From NCBI RefSeq assembly GCF_030373545.1, contig NZ_JAUDCO010000013.1, positions 1 to 34,687 on the forward strand: a stretch of DNA of 34,687 nucleotides. The letters are read 5' to 3'. Origin of the DNA: Collinsella tanakaei (GTDB lineage: Bacteria; Actinomycetota; Coriobacteriia; Coriobacteriales; Coriobacteriaceae). Below, piece by piece: positions 24,676 to 33,690 of this stretch. Below the pieces are notes generated by a model. It was not told the DNA's origin. It worked only from the letters and a program-made list of their open reading frames with translations, and did not search any database. The stretch's first letter is position 1; every line of letters starts with the position of its first letter. A program made the translations under genes and the position numbers.

Positions 24676-25385
24676 ATGGGTCAGAAAGTCTACCCCACCG
24701 GCTTCCGTCTCGGCATCACCGAGAACTGGCGTTCCCGCTGGTACGCCGGCAAGAACTACGCCGAGACCCTCGGCAATGACCTTGAGATCCGCAAGTACCT
24801 CAAGAAGCGTCTGTCCCGTGCCGCCGTCTCCCGCGTGGAGATCGAGCGCGCCGGCGACAAGGTGAAGATCGTCATCTACACCGCCCGTCCCGGCATCGTC
24901 ATCGGCAAGAAGGGCGCCGAGATCGACAACCTCCGTCACGACCTCGAGAAGGTCGTCGGTGTCGACCGCGGTCACCTGTCCGTCGACGTCATCGAGATCA
25001 AGCGCCCCGAGCTCGACGCCACCCTGGTCGCTCAGTCCATCGCTGAGCAGCTCGAGGGCCGCGTGGCCTTCCGTCGCGCCATGCGCAAGGCCGTCCAGAC
25101 CGCCCGCAAGTCCGGTGCCAAGGGCATCCGTATCCAGTGCTCCGGTCGTCTCGGCGGCGCCGAGATGGGCCGTCGCGAGTGGTACCGCGAGGGTCGCGTG
25201 CCTCTGCACACCCTTCGCGCCAAGATCGACTACGGCACCGCCGTCGCTCACACCACCATGGGCGCCTGCGGCGTGAAGGTCTGGATCTACCTGGGCGAGA
25301 AGCTCCCCGGCCAGCCGGTCCCCAACCCGGCCCTCGAGGGTCCTTCGCGTCCTCGCCGTCGTAATTCCGAGAGGAGGGGTCAGTA

Positions 25386-25386
<1 letters not shown>
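24676..25386 (+). CDS. rpsC: Ribosomal protein S3
   Basis: A 236-residue 30S protein at the mRNA entry, with an RNA-helicase role. [17 protein letters not shown], the KH-domain motif [13 protein letters not shown] and [13 protein letters not shown] are standard. The AAGGAGG lies at the end of rplV, three bases before the start region. Its stop TAG shares its last base with the GTG of rplP. Confidence 0.97.
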
Positions 25387-25814
<428 letters not shown>

Positions 25815-26030
25815 ATGAAGCCCGCAGAGATTCGTGAGCTTTCGGACGCCCAGCTTGCTGACAAGCTGAAGGAGATGCGCGCCGAGCTCTTCAACCTTCG
25901 CTTCCAGATGGCCACCAGCCAGCTGGACAACACCGCTCGCGTCAAGACCGTGAAGAAGGACATCGCTCGTGTCCTCACGGAGCAGCGCGCCCGTCAGATC
26001 GCAGCGGAGAAGACCGCTGCCACCGAGTAG
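25815..26030 (+). CDS. rpmC: Ribosomal protein L29
   Basis: A 71-residue helical 50S protein at the tunnel exit. [20 protein letters not shown] and [12 protein letters not shown] match the family. ATG directly follows the rplP stop, with GGGGAGG eight bases upstream. Confidence 0.95.
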   Translation: MKPAEIRELSDAQLADKLKEMRAELFNLRFQMATSQLDNTARVKTVKKDIARVLTEQRARQIAAEKTAATE

Positions 26031-26047
26031 AATCGCAGGAGTGAAGC

Positions 26048-26314
26048 ATGACTGAAACGACTGAGCGTAACGCGCGCAAGGTCCGTCAGGGCGTCGTTGT
26101 CTCCATCTCGGGCAACAAGACCATCGTTGTCCAGACCACGGAGCGCAAGCGTCACCCGAAGTACGGCAAGATGATGACCAGCACCAAGAAGTTTCATGCG
26201 CACGACGAGGAGTGCACGGCCGGCGTGGGCGACACCGTTCGCATCATGGAGACCCGTCCTCTGTCCAAGATGAAGCGTTGGCGTCTCGTCGACATCATCG
26301 AGCGCGCCAAGTAA
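26048..26314 (+). CDS. rpsQ: Ribosomal protein S17
   Basis: An 88-residue 30S primary binding protein with an OB fold. [37 protein letters not shown] and [19 protein letters not shown] are typical. ATG 26048 follows GCAGGAG. A 101-base gap with inverted GTACGC/GCGTAC elements leads to rplN. Confidence 0.96.
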   Translation: MTETTERNARKVRQGVVVSISGNKTIVVQTTERKRHPKYGKMMTSTKKFHAHDEECTAGVGDTVRIMETRPLSKMKRWRLVDIIERAK

Positions 26315-26415
26315 CAGGACCGTACGCTTCTTTCGGTGATGTGCGCCGCGCCGGCTGACACAGGCCACATACGGCCGGCGTACCTCTCATCGATCTCTCA
26401 TTCGGAGGAACTACC

Positions 26416-26784
26416 ATGATTCAAATGCAAACCATGCTCACGGTTGCTGACAACTCCGGTGCGCGCAAGGTTCGCTGCATCAAGGTGCTCGGTGGCTCCA
26501 AGCGTCGTTACGCTGGCATCGGCGACGTGATCATCGCTGCCGTCCAGGAGGCTACCCCGGGCGCTAACGTCAAGAAGAAGGACGTCGTCCGTTGCGTCGT
26601 CGTCCGCACCGTGAAGGAGATCCGCCGCAAGGACGGCTCCTACATCCGCTTTGATGACAACGCCGCCGTCGTCATCAACAAGGACGGCTCGCCCGTCGGC
26701 ACCCGTATCTTCGGGCCCGTCGCTCGTGAGCTTCGTGACAAGAAGTACATGAAGATCGTCTCGCTTGCACCCGAGACCCTGTAG
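26416..26784 (+). CDS. rplN: Ribosomal protein L14
   Basis: A 122-residue 50S interface protein and binding site of Rsf[20 protein letters not shown] and [18 protein letters not shown] are canonical. ATG 26416 has GGAGG seven bases upstream. Confidence 0.97.
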   Translation: MIQMQTMLTVADNSGARKVRCIKVLGGSKRRYAGIGDVIIAAVQEATPGANVKKKDVVRCVVVRTVKEIRRKDGSYIRFDDNAAVVINKDGSPVGTRIFGPVARELRDKKYMKIVSLAPETL

Positions 26785-26799
26785 TTAGGGGAGACCGTT

Positions 26800-27111
26800 A
26801 TGTCTATGTCCATCAAGAAGGGCGATAACGTCAAGGTGCTCTCCGGCAAGGATCGCGGCAAGACGGGCACCGTCCTGCGCGCGCTTCCCGCTGAGGGCAA
26901 GGTTGTCGTCGAGGGCGTGGCCATCGTCAAGAAGGCCGTGAAGCCCACCGCGCAGAACCAGCAGGGTGGCATCGTGTCCCAGGAGGCTGCCATCGACGCC
27001 TCCAACGTGATGCTCATCTGCCCCAAGTGCGGCCAGGCCACCCGCGTTGGCCACAAGAAGGACGGCAAGAACAAGCTGCGCGTCTGCAAGAAGTGCGGCG
27101 CTGAGTTCTAA
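26800..27111 (+). CDS. rplX: Ribosomal protein L24 with zinc ribbon
   Basis: A 103-residue 50S assembly initiator with a KOW motif ([20 protein letters not shown]). The C-terminal CPKCG and CKKCG pairs form the zinc ribbon seen in C-plus L24 proteins. ATG 26800 has a GGGGAG six bases upstream; ATG 26806 is an alternative. A strong terminator follows, so the operon ends here, although rplE follows in most bacteria. Confidence 0.96.
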   Translation: MSMSIKKGDNVKVLSGKDRGKTGTVLRALPAEGKVVVEGVAIVKKAVKPTAQNQQGGIVSQEAAIDASNVMLICPKCGQATRVGHKKDGKNKLRVCKKCGAEF

Positions 27112-27137
27112 GCTGCCTGAGCATATCGCTCGTATGG

Positions 27138-27171
27138 GCGCCCTTGGACTTCGGTCCAGGGGCGCTTTTTT
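27138..27171 (+). terminator. Terminator of the ribosomal-protein operon
   Basis: Twelve-base arms (27138-27149 and 27154-27165) with one G-U pair, a TTCG loop and six T. It lies 27 bases after the rplX stop. Confidence 0.95.
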
Positions 27172-27389
27172 CATGCGCACTTGGCTGGTCCGGCGCGCTG
27201 CTCGTGTTTTGCCGTGGGTGAGGCAGGGTTAGGGGCTGGTTGGGCTTGGTTGGGGTGGGTGGGCCCGCGTTTGCGGCCGGCGAGCTCTTTTTTGGGGCGG
27301 GTAGGCCCTTGTTTTGCCGCGGGCGGGCTGGGTTCGCGGCGTTTTGGTCCAGGTTTGCGGCGGGCGGTTCCAGGTTTAGCGGCGCTATG
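27172..27389. other. G/T-rich low-complexity intergenic stretch
   Basis: No gene is visible. The plus strand is rich in G runs separated by T and C, with loosely repeated TTTTG-CGG-GGGCGG units. The minus strand reads as a proline-rich frame that overlaps rplX and lacks an RBS. Confidence 0.5.
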
Positions 27390-27518
27390 TCGCGAAGTGA
27401 GTGCGTCGTTTTTGAATCGGCGGGTAGACACCGTGGTGTGATCGACAAAACCCCAGCTCAGAGAATTGCTACCTCAGTGGTATACAAAAGGGTTCAAAAC
27501 GGCGCGCTCACTTCGCGA
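27390..27518. repeat. Inverted-repeat element A (129 bp)
   Basis: Arms 27390-27416 and 27493-27518 are complementary with a few changes. Read on the minus strand, the interior contains ACCCTTTTGTATAC close to one arm, CTCTGAGCT in the centre, then TCGAT and GTCTAC near the other arm. Element B at 33472-33610 has the same modules. It lies just past the GH30 stop. Confidence 0.7.
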
Positions 27519-27556
27519 TGGTGATGAGGATGAGACACTCAGCAGCGTGGGCCCGA

Positions 27557-28909
27557 CTACCAGATGAGGGTCTGGATGCTGTGCGCGGGGGTCGCGATCT
27601 GCGTGGTACGCGCGCCGTCGCGCACGGTAGAGCGCCGGTTGCGTGCTGTGCGGTTGAGGATGACCAGAGTATGCGTGCCATCTGGGTTGAGGGCGCAAAG
27701 GGTCTCAAGCCAATCGGTGTGGCTCGAGGTGGGAAGGATGCGCGCGCCGGGCTGCACGAAGCGCGTGATGTGACCGATGTAGTCGAAGCTACGGTTAACG
27801 ATCAGGCGCTCGGACGCGCGGTCGTACATAAGCGGCGCGTCGCAGAAGTTGCCGACATGGTTGGGGCCGCCCTGCTCGTCGAGCAGGATATTCCAGTCGA
27901 TGTAGCCGTTTGCCCCGGCGTTGAGGTCGCCGATCATGTCGTGCGCGTAGTGCTCGGCGTCGGTGGCGGCGGTCTGCCCCTTGCCGGCGGAGAACGCGGC
28001 GCAACCCTCGGTGTGGATGAGCTCGCACGCCGGATACAGCGTTCGAGCGAGCCGCACGGCATCGGAGTGGTCGCCGGTATACCAGTGGAACGCGGCGCCG
28101 GCATATGACGCGGTAAGGCCGCCATCCGCTGCGAGCGCGTTATCCATGTCGTGCATGCGGGATACGAGCCGCTCCTTGTTGTGGTCCCATGCGAGGAGCT
28201 TGACATCGTCCAGGCCCTCGGCGACAAGGGCGGGCTTGAGGTGATAGGCGGCGAAGTGCGCCTCCTCCTGTGCCGTGTAGACGCAGGAATCCCAGGTTTG
28301 GGTCGCCATCGGCTCGTTTTGGACGGCAAGGCGCTCGATGGGTATTCCCTCGGCGCGCCAGGCGGCGACGGCCCGGGCGAGCACGCGCGCCCAGGCGTCG
28401 GCATAACGTGCACGGAGTTTTCCGCCGTGATTCATGGAGCGGTTCGTCTTCATGAACGCAGGGGGAGACCACGGTGCCGCGACGAGCGAAAGCTCGGGCG
28501 CCAACGCCTGGCAGCAGCGGATGAAGGGAATGAGCAGGCTGCGGTCGCGTTCGATGGTGAAGGTGTCGAGCACATCCTGCCCGCGGCGCGGACGCGATAC
28601 GTACGCGTAGTTGCCGCGCGCGAAGTCGCAGCTTTGCAGATGTGTGCGGCAGAGGGTGTAGGCGTTGCCCCCGAGTGAAGCGGGGCCAAAGCAGCGGACA
28701 AGCACCTCGTCTTGAAGCGTGGCGGGCATCTGTGCGAACACCCAGGCGGATGCCTCGGTCAGAGCGGCTCCGAACCCGATGACGCGCTGCTGGGGCGCAT
28801 CGGAATAGCAGACGATCTGACGCTCTTCGCTCGAGTCGTCATGGCGCCATCGGAGGGTCTCCTCGGCAAAGGACAGCTGCCCGTCGCCGGTGGTCATGTA
28901 GCTTCGCAT
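27557..28909 (-). CDS. GH30-family glycoside hydrolase (glucosylceramidase-like)
   Basis: A 450-residue enzyme of glycoside hydrolase family 30. The start RVIGFGAALTEASAW is the family N-terminus (GFG-TEA). LSLVAAPWSPPAFMKTNRSMNHGG is the substrate-loop region. The predicted acid/base is E199 in VQNEP and the nucleophile E301 in IHTEG; a closing beta-sandwich ends at QTLIW. No signal peptide is seen, so it is probably cytoplasmic and may act on imported beta-glucosides, beta-xylosides or related glycans; the exact substrate cannot be read from the sequence. ATG 28907-28909 has AGGAG on the minus strand five bases upstream. It is single, with no transporter alongside. Confidence 0.9.
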   Translation of the reverse strand: MRSYMTTGDGQLSFAEETLRWRHDDSSEERQIVCYSDAPQQRVIGFGAALTEASAWVFAQMPATLQDEVLVRCFGPASLGGNAYTLCRTHLQSCDFARGNYAYVSRPRRGQDVLDTFTIERDRSLLIPFIRCCQALAPELSLVAAPWSPPAFMKTNRSMNHGGKLRARYADAWARVLARAVAAWRAEGIPIERLAVQNEPMATQTWDSCVYTAQEEAHFAAYHLKPALVAEGLDDVKLLAWDHNKERLVSRMHDMDNALAADGGLTASYAGAAFHWYTGDHSDAVRLARTLYPACELIHTEGCAAFSAGKGQTAATDAEHYAHDMIGDLNAGANGYIDWNILLDEQGGPNHVGNFCDAPLMYDRASERLIVNRSFDYIGHITRFVQPGARILPTSSHTDWLETLCALNPDGTHTLVILNRTARNRRSTVRDGARTTQIATPAHSIQTLIW

Positions 28910-28921
28910 ATCCGCTCCTGC

Positions 28922-29148
28922 TGTGGGAAATCGGGGACAGTCCCTATTCTCCCATGGCCCGAGGGTGGTGACTGAGATTTCGGCGATAGGGTCGGAAAAG
29001 CGAACGCCCTTGAGAAGGGACGTGGGAAAAGTGCCTGCGCCTACGCGTGGAAAGGACCTGCCCTACATGAGAAAAAGTGGCTGTTCCTACGTGGGAAAAA
29101 GTGCCTGCACTACATGGGAAAAAAGTGTCTGTCCCTATTTTCCCATTT
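28922..29148. repeat. Degenerate TGGGAAAAAGTGCCTG repeat region
   Basis: About five imperfect units of 22-25 bases run from 29021 to 29145, consensus near TGGGAAAAAGTGCCTGCMCTAC. The flanks at 28924-28955 and 29133-29146 carry GGGACAG-TCCCTATT-TCCCA variants in related form. The region separates the GH30 promoter side from the end of the pseudouridine synthase gene. Confidence 0.75.
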
Positions 29149-29827
29149 TGAGGTTGGGAAACAGACGGCGGATGCGGTCGGGGACGAGCGCGTCGATGAC
29201 GATGGGCTCACCGGCAACCGGGTCGTCAAACGAAAGGTGGGCGGCATGGAGCAGCAGACCAGCGGGGTCGGCGGTGCCGTACAGCGCGTCGCCTGCGATT
29301 GCCAAGCCGGCATGGGATAGATGCACGCGAATCTGGTGCTTTCGGCCGGTTTCGATGGCGACATCGAGCAAGGTGAGCATGCGTCCGCGAACGCGCGTCT
29401 GGGCAAGGACGCGGGCGTGCGTGGTCGCCGGCTTGCCGGTGCGGCTGACGCGCATGCGCCGTGCGTCGTGGCGGTCGCGGCCAATCGGCCCCGTGAAGGT
29501 GCGCGTGCGCCATGAAGGGGCGCCGCATACGACGGCGAGGTAGCGCTTGGTGATGCGGTGCTCGGCGATCATGCGGTCGTAGGCCGCCTGGGTGCACTTG
29601 TCGACGGAGAACAGGACGATGCCGGAGGTCTCACGGTCGAGTCGCTGGAGCGCCTGTAGATCGGCCGCGCGCCGATCGCCATCCTGCCCGCCACGTTCGC
29701 GTAGCAGCACGCGCACGGCATCGGTGAGGGTCGGCGCGCCCGTGCCGTCGCCGTGGACGATGATGCCCGCAGGCTTGTCCACGGCGAGCAGCGTGTCGCT
29801 CTCGTACAGGATGGTCGGTGCGTCCAC
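29135..29827 (-). CDS. RluA-family pseudouridine synthase
   Basis: A 230-residue enzyme that isomerises uridine to pseudouridine in rRNA or tRNA. The motif around the catalytic Asp is LQRLDRETSG (D64), where the usual first His of HRLD is Gln. YLAVV, the ETGRKHQIRVHLSHAGLAIAGDALYG stretch and the final LLLHAAHLSF are family landmarks. No S4 domain is present, so it resembles the shorter RluA/TruC-type members. GTG 29827 lies two bases after the stop of the U32 gene, whose end carries GGGAGT, so the two are probably co-transcribed. The target RNA cannot be assigned. Confidence 0.87.
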   Translation of the reverse strand: MDAPTILYESDTLLAVDKPAGIIVHGDGTGAPTLTDAVRVLLRERGGQDGDRRAADLQALQRLDRETSGIVLFSVDKCTQAAYDRMIAEHRITKRYLAVVCGAPSWRTRTFTGPIGRDRHDARRMRVSRTGKPATTHARVLAQTRVRGRMLTLLDVAIETGRKHQIRVHLSHAGLAIAGDALYGTADPAGLLLHAAHLSFDDPVAGEPIVIDALVPDRIRRLFPNLKMGK

Positions 29828-29829
29828 GA

Positions 29830-32340
29830 TCAGTCGACTCCCACGAACAGGCAGCCGGCGCTTGTGCCGGGAAGGCGCCGGGCGGGCTTGCGGCCGGCGC
29901 GGACCGCTTCGAGCGCGCGGGCGGCTCGCTCGACCAGGGCGGCAAGCTCGTCGGGCGCAAGCAGCGTGCCGTCGACGGCGAAGCGGGTGACGCCCGCTTT
30001 GAGAAGGCGCGGCATCTGGGGCGTGAGGTCGAGCGAAACCCCGTCGTAGAGGCGCGAGCGGCCGTGGATATCGGTACGTACGGGGAGCACCTTGCCGTCG
30101 ATGTTGCGCAGCGAGAGGTCACGGCCGCGCAGACGGCAGCGTGCGCAGTCGTGGATGCAGGCGTCGGCGACCTGCAGGATGCAGTGCTCGCTCGTCATGA
30201 CGCGCGGCTTGCCGGAGACGACGAGCCCCACAGGCGAGCTGGCAGTCGGCGCGATGCGCTCGATCTCGTCGAGGGTGAGCTCGGGGGAGAGCCAGAAGCC
30301 GGCGGCGCCGTGCTGCTCGAGGGCGCGCAGGCACGCGGCGTTGTGAACGGGTATGCAGGAGCGGACCTCGGGGGCCGCGCCGCACGCGGCAGCGTAGGCG
30401 AGCTCGCTGATGTTGCCGACCGCGACCGCGGCACCGGCGCAGATCCAGGCGTCGAGGCGCGGCTGGTCGGCGGCTCGGCAGACCTCGTCCAAAAGGGGGA
30501 TAATACCGGCGTCGACAGCGTCTCGGCAGGACAGCCCGGCCGCCTCGAGAGCGTCGGCTGCAAGATAGACGCGCGCGGCACCGGCTTCGCGCGCGGCACG
30601 GGCGGCCTCGACCGTCGCGGCGATGGCACAGATCTCGGGCTCGGTTTTGGCTTCGGAAGCGCGGTCGACGGCGCTCGTCGCGGTATAGGCGGTCTGCGCA
30701 AGCGGCGGCAGCGCGGCGAGGCGGTCGGCACGCGTGCGGTAGCCGTCGAGCAGGACGCGCTCGAGCGCCTCGCAGGCGGCGGCGCGCACCTTGTGAACCG
30801 CCGAGAAGCCCATGCCGCATCCCTTGTCCAACTCGACATCGAACCGTGCGGCCTCGAAGGGTGACGAGCCCATGCGGCCCACGTGCTCGATGAGGTCGTC
30901 GGCGTCGACAGCGCGGGTGCGTGCCGCTTCGACGACGAAGCCCTCGGCCCGGGCAGTCGCGGTCGGATCGTCGGTGCAGGTAAGTTCGACGGCAAACGGC
31001 TCGCCGAGGCGCGCGACGATGCGCACGTCGACTGCCCGCTTGCGGGGGATGCCGCGATGGAGGGCGGCGGACGCCTCGTCAAGGGCTGCCTGGCTGCGGA
31101 TGAGGCGGGCGAGGGAGCCCTGCGGCATGGCGCGCGCGGCGCGGCATTCGATCACGGAGCCGGCGGGGGCATCCTCGCGGACCGTCACGGTCAGGAACCG
31201 GTCGAACTCGTCGTCGTGGCGCAGTTCGATCAGGTCGCCCGCGCCCACCGGTTCATCCAGGCGGATGCGCACGATGGCGGCGCGCACGCGGCGGTCATCC
31301 GGGTGTAGGCCGGCGGGGTTGTTGGCGCGCCTGCTGCCGATCACCTCGCCCACGGTTTGGCCGCGGTTGTTCGAGCGCTCGTAGCTCATCATCTCGTTGC
31401 CCGAGGTGCCGTGCTGGTAGGCGCTCGTGAAGTCGCGATTGAAGCAGCGCTTGAGGCGTCGCGCGCGCTCGCGCAGGGCGTCCGCGTCCGCGGGGGAGCC
31501 GGAAAGAGCGTCGTCGAGGGCCTCGCGGTAGGCGCGGGTCACGGAGTAGACGTAGTCGGGCGCCTTCATGCGCCCTTCGAGCTTGAGGGCGCCCGCGCCC
31601 GCTTCAAGCAGCTCGGGAAGCATGTCGGCGGTGCAGTTGTCGCGCGGGCACAGCGCGCGCTCGCGTCCCGGGGTGGGGATGACCTCGCCGTTCTCGTCGA
31701 GCAGCTCGTAGGGCAGGCGGCAGGGTTGCGCACACATGCCGCGGTTGGCGGAGCGGCCGGCGCAGGCGAAGCTCGACAGCAGGCAGACGCCGGAATACGA
31801 GAAGCAGATCGAGCCGTGGGAGAACACCTCGAGGTCGATGCCGGCCTCGGCGATGGTCGCGATCTCGGGGACCGACAGTTCGCGGGAAAGGGTCACGCGG
31901 TCGGCGCCCGCCTCGCGGCACCAGATGGCGCCGCGCAGATCGTGGATGTTGGCCTGCGTGGACACGTGGAGCTCGAGGTCGGGCATGAGGCGGCGAACCT
32001 CGAAGAACAGGCCCCAGTCCTGGATGATGAAGGCGTCGGCGCCCAACTCGGCGCAGCGGCGGATGAGCTCGAGGGCCTCGGCCATCTCGGTGTCCTTGAT
32101 GACGATGTTCACCGTCACGTAAACGCGCGTGCCGGCGAGGTGTGCCGTGCGGCAGGCGGCCTCGAAGGCCTCGTCGGTGAAGTTCGTCGCCTTGCGGCGC
32201 GCGTTGAAGGTGCCCATACCGCAGTAGATGGCGTCGGCGCCCGCGGCGATGGCGGCGGCGAACGCTTCCGGTCCGCCGGCGGGGGAGAGAAGTTCGGGGT
32301 GGCGCGGGAGCGCGAGGCGCTCCGGGGCAGATGTGCTCAT
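29830..32340 (-). CDS. U32-family peptidase/collagenase-like protein (RlhA-type), two-domain form
   Basis: An 836-residue member of the U32 family. The N-terminal barrel starts ELLSPAGGPEAFAAAIAAGADAIYCG and contains VFSHGSICFSYSGVCLLSS, then Cys residues in GMCAQPCRLPYEL and CPRDNC that fit an Fe-S site, and GALKLEGRMKAPDYVY. The C-terminal half is the long extension typical of Firmicutes and Actinobacteria, ending in a second Cys cluster (DACIHDCARCRLRGRDLSL). Family members act in rRNA hydroxylation (RlhA), ubiquinone or prephenate-related reactions, or as reported collagenases; which applies here is unclear. I set the start at ATG 32338-32340 because the family similarity starts right after it; the RBS is weak (GAAAGAG). 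It is upstream of the pseudouridine synthase, and both could modify rRNA. Confidence 0.88.
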   Translation of the reverse strand: MSTSAPERLALPRHPELLSPAGGPEAFAAAIAAGADAIYCGMGTFNARRKATNFTDEAFEAACRTAHLAGTRVYVTVNIVIKDTEMAEALELIRRCAELGADAFIIQDWGLFFEVRRLMPDLELHVSTQANIHDLRGAIWCREAGADRVTLSRELSVPEIATIAEAGIDLEVFSHGSICFSYSGVCLLSSFACAGRSANRGMCAQPCRLPYELLDENGEVIPTPGRERALCPRDNCTADMLPELLEAGAGALKLEGRMKAPDYVYSVTRAYREALDDALSGSPADADALRERARRLKRCFNRDFTSAYQHGTSGNEMMSYERSNNRGQTVGEVIGSRRANNPAGLHPDDRRVRAAIVRIRLDEPVGAGDLIELRHDDEFDRFLTVTVREDAPAGSVIECRAARAMPQGSLARLIRSQAALDEASAALHRGIPRKRAVDVRIVARLGEPFAVELTCTDDPTATARAEGFVVEAARTRAVDADDLIEHVGRMGSSPFEAARFDVELDKGCGMGFSAVHKVRAAACEALERVLLDGYRTRADRLAALPPLAQTAYTATSAVDRASEAKTEPEICAIAATVEAARAAREAGAARVYLAADALEAAGLSCRDAVDAGIIPLLDEVCRAADQPRLDAWICAGAAVAVGNISELAYAAACGAAPEVRSCIPVHNAACLRALEQHGAAGFWLSPELTLDEIERIAPTASSPVGLVVSGKPRVMTSEHCILQVADACIHDCARCRLRGRDLSLRNIDGKVLPVRTDIHGRSRLYDGVSLDLTPQMPRLLKAGVTRFAVDGTLLAPDELAALVERAARALEAVRAGRKPARRLPGTSAGCLFVGVD

Positions 32341-32382
32341 AGGGCTCTTTCTGGCTGGTCGATCGCGGTTTTCCAGCTCATG

Positions 32383-32388
32383 AGTATA
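32383..32388 (-). promoter_or_regulatory. Possible -10 box of the U32 gene
   Basis: TATACT on the minus strand, 43 bases before the start codon. The -35 is not convincing. Confidence 0.35.
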
Positions 32389-32524
32389 GCGTGCGCCGCC
32401 GAACGGGAAGGGCGCGGCGCGCGAGCCGTACCATTTCGCCATGGGCCGAAGCCCGGAGATGCGCTGTATTGACATGGCCGAGTCGTCCCCCCATGGCAAC
32501 CTTAGCGGGACGGTGGGCTTTCCC

Positions 32525-32581
32525 TGTCGGATGCGGTGGAGCTGCGCGTCCCCTCTATGTCGGATGCGGTGAAGCTGGGCG
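32525..32581. repeat. Direct repeat in the U32-ridA gap
   Basis: 24-base units at 32525-32548 and 32558-32581 (TGTCGGATGCGGTG, then A or G, AGCTG) differ at two positions and have a 33-base period. A second short pair, CGGTGCGCCGTTT, occurs at about 32624 and 32643. Otherwise 32389-32775 shows no gene. Confidence 0.7.
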
Positions 32582-32775
32582 CCTCTTTTATCGCGCGACA
32601 GGCCAGCGCGCCGCTTGCCGTGACGGTGCGCCGTTTGCGTGTCGGTGCGCCGTTTCCCACCCGGCAGGACGGTACGTGTCCCGCGCCATGCCGGCGCCCG
32701 TCACCCATATGACAGCCATACGCTGCCGCCTGGCTGCCGTCTGCGGATAAAACTTTCTCATACGTGATAATTTTC

Positions 32776-32804
32776 TTGCAACTGCTGGTAGCGTGAGATA
32801 GCAT
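32776..32804 (+). promoter_or_regulatory. ridA promoter
   Basis: TTGCAA (32776-32781), 17-base spacer, TAGCAT (32799-32804). The leader is about 130 bases. Confidence 0.55.
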
Positions 32805-32855
32805 CGGAGACAGCGCGAAAGCGCCGGGCCGTTCGTGCTTTAGGCCCTGTGAAGC

Positions 32856-32907
32856 AACGGATGCCGAAGTCCACCATAGCCTCCGGATTCCGGCGTCCGT
32901 TGTGGAC
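32856..32907 (+). promoter_or_regulatory. Structured leader of ridA
   Basis: AACGGATGCCG (32856-32866) pairs with CGGCGTCCGTT (32891-32901) with one G-U. GTCCAC (32869-32874) can instead pair with GTGGAC (32902-32907), giving two interleaved stems. No riboswitch class recognised. Confidence 0.35.
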
Positions 32908-32940
32908 GACCGTAGGCAACCTGCAACAAAGGAGCAGATC

Positions 32941-33318
32941 ATGGACAAGAACGTTATCGCATCCGACAAGGCCCCCGCAGCCCTCGGCCCCTATTCGGCG
33001 GGCATCAAGACGGGCAACATGGTCTTCCTGTCCGGCCAGCTCGGCATCGATCCGGCTACCGGCAAGCTTCCCGAGGGCGTCGAGGCGCAGGCCGCCCAGT
33101 CGCTCGCCAACGTCGAGGCCCTGCTCGCTGCTGCGGGCGCGACGTTTGACAACGTCGTCAAGACGACGGTCTTTTTGGCCGACATCGCCGACTTCGCCAA
33201 GGTGAACGAGATCTACGCTTCCAAGTTCTCCCAGCCGTTCCCGGCGCGCAGCGCCGTGCAGGTGGGCGCGCTTCCCGCCGGCGGCCTGGTCGAGATCGAG
33301 GTCATCGCTGCGCTGTAG
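32941..33318 (+). CDS. ridA: RidA family enamine/imine deaminase
   Basis: A 125-residue member of the RidA (YjgF/YER057c) family, which hydrolyses 2-aminoacrylate and related enamines formed by PLP enzymes such as threonine dehydratase. ALGPYSAGI, the GQLGIDPATGKLPEG loop, R103 in FPARSAVQV and E118 in LVEIEVIA match the catalytic residues of the active (R105/E120) subgroup. ATG 32941 has AAAGGAG upstream. A terminator at 33350-33388 follows. The convergent regulator is of the family often found next to amino-acid or D-amino-acid catabolic genes. Confidence 0.95.
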   Translation: MDKNVIASDKAPAALGPYSAGIKTGNMVFLSGQLGIDPATGKLPEGVEAQAAQSLANVEALLAAAGATFDNVVKTTVFLADIADFAKVNEIYASKFSQPFPARSAVQVGALPAGGLVEIEVIAAL

Positions 33319-33349
33319 GCGATAAGCCTCGACATGTCCGACTGAGAAG

Positions 33350-33388
33350 GCAAGGGGCCATGTGCACGCATGGCCCCTTGCTCTGTTT
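33350..33388 (+). terminator. ridA terminator
   Basis: Thirteen-base perfect arms at 33350-33362 and 33369-33381, followed by a TCTGTTTT tract. Confidence 0.85.
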
Positions 33389-33471
33389 TGGGGCCGTTGT
33401 TGCGCCAAAGTCGCGGGAACGGCGACGGGGGAGTACCGGTTGCAAGCCAGTATCGGAAGGACGAATCGCAC

Positions 33472-33610
33472 AACCCCCGTTTAGGGGACGGTTTTGAGAG
33501 GCACCCTTCGGTATACGGTGGACTTGCCATCTTAAAAGGCCAGCTCAGAGCGTCGACAAAATCTTGTCTACTTCTGAGGTCCAAGCAAAACCGTCCCCTA
33601 AACGGGGGTT
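33472..33610. repeat. Inverted-repeat element B (139 bp)
   Basis: Perfect 25-base arms at 33472-33496 and 33586-33610. The interior reads, left to right, ACCCTTCGGTATAC, CAGCTCAGAG, GTCGACAAAATCTT, GTCTAC, and contains a small GACAA/TTGTC hairpin. These modules correspond to element A. It lies between the ridA terminator and the regulator's stop; the rest of 33319-33690 is empty. Confidence 0.85.
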
Positions 33611-33690
33611 CTCAAAATGGAAGGAAGATTCTGCCTGAAATAAAGGAGCTACAGCGCGACGCGCCGTCGCCGCCCACCCGTTTTGCGCGG

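Noticed and set aside
27014-27448. Proline-rich minus-strand frame over the rplX end and the G/T-rich stretch
   Set aside because: Low complexity, overlaps rplX and its terminator, no RBS.
28922-29148. CRISPR array
   Set aside because: Units are degenerate with no separate spacers, and no cas genes are in the window.
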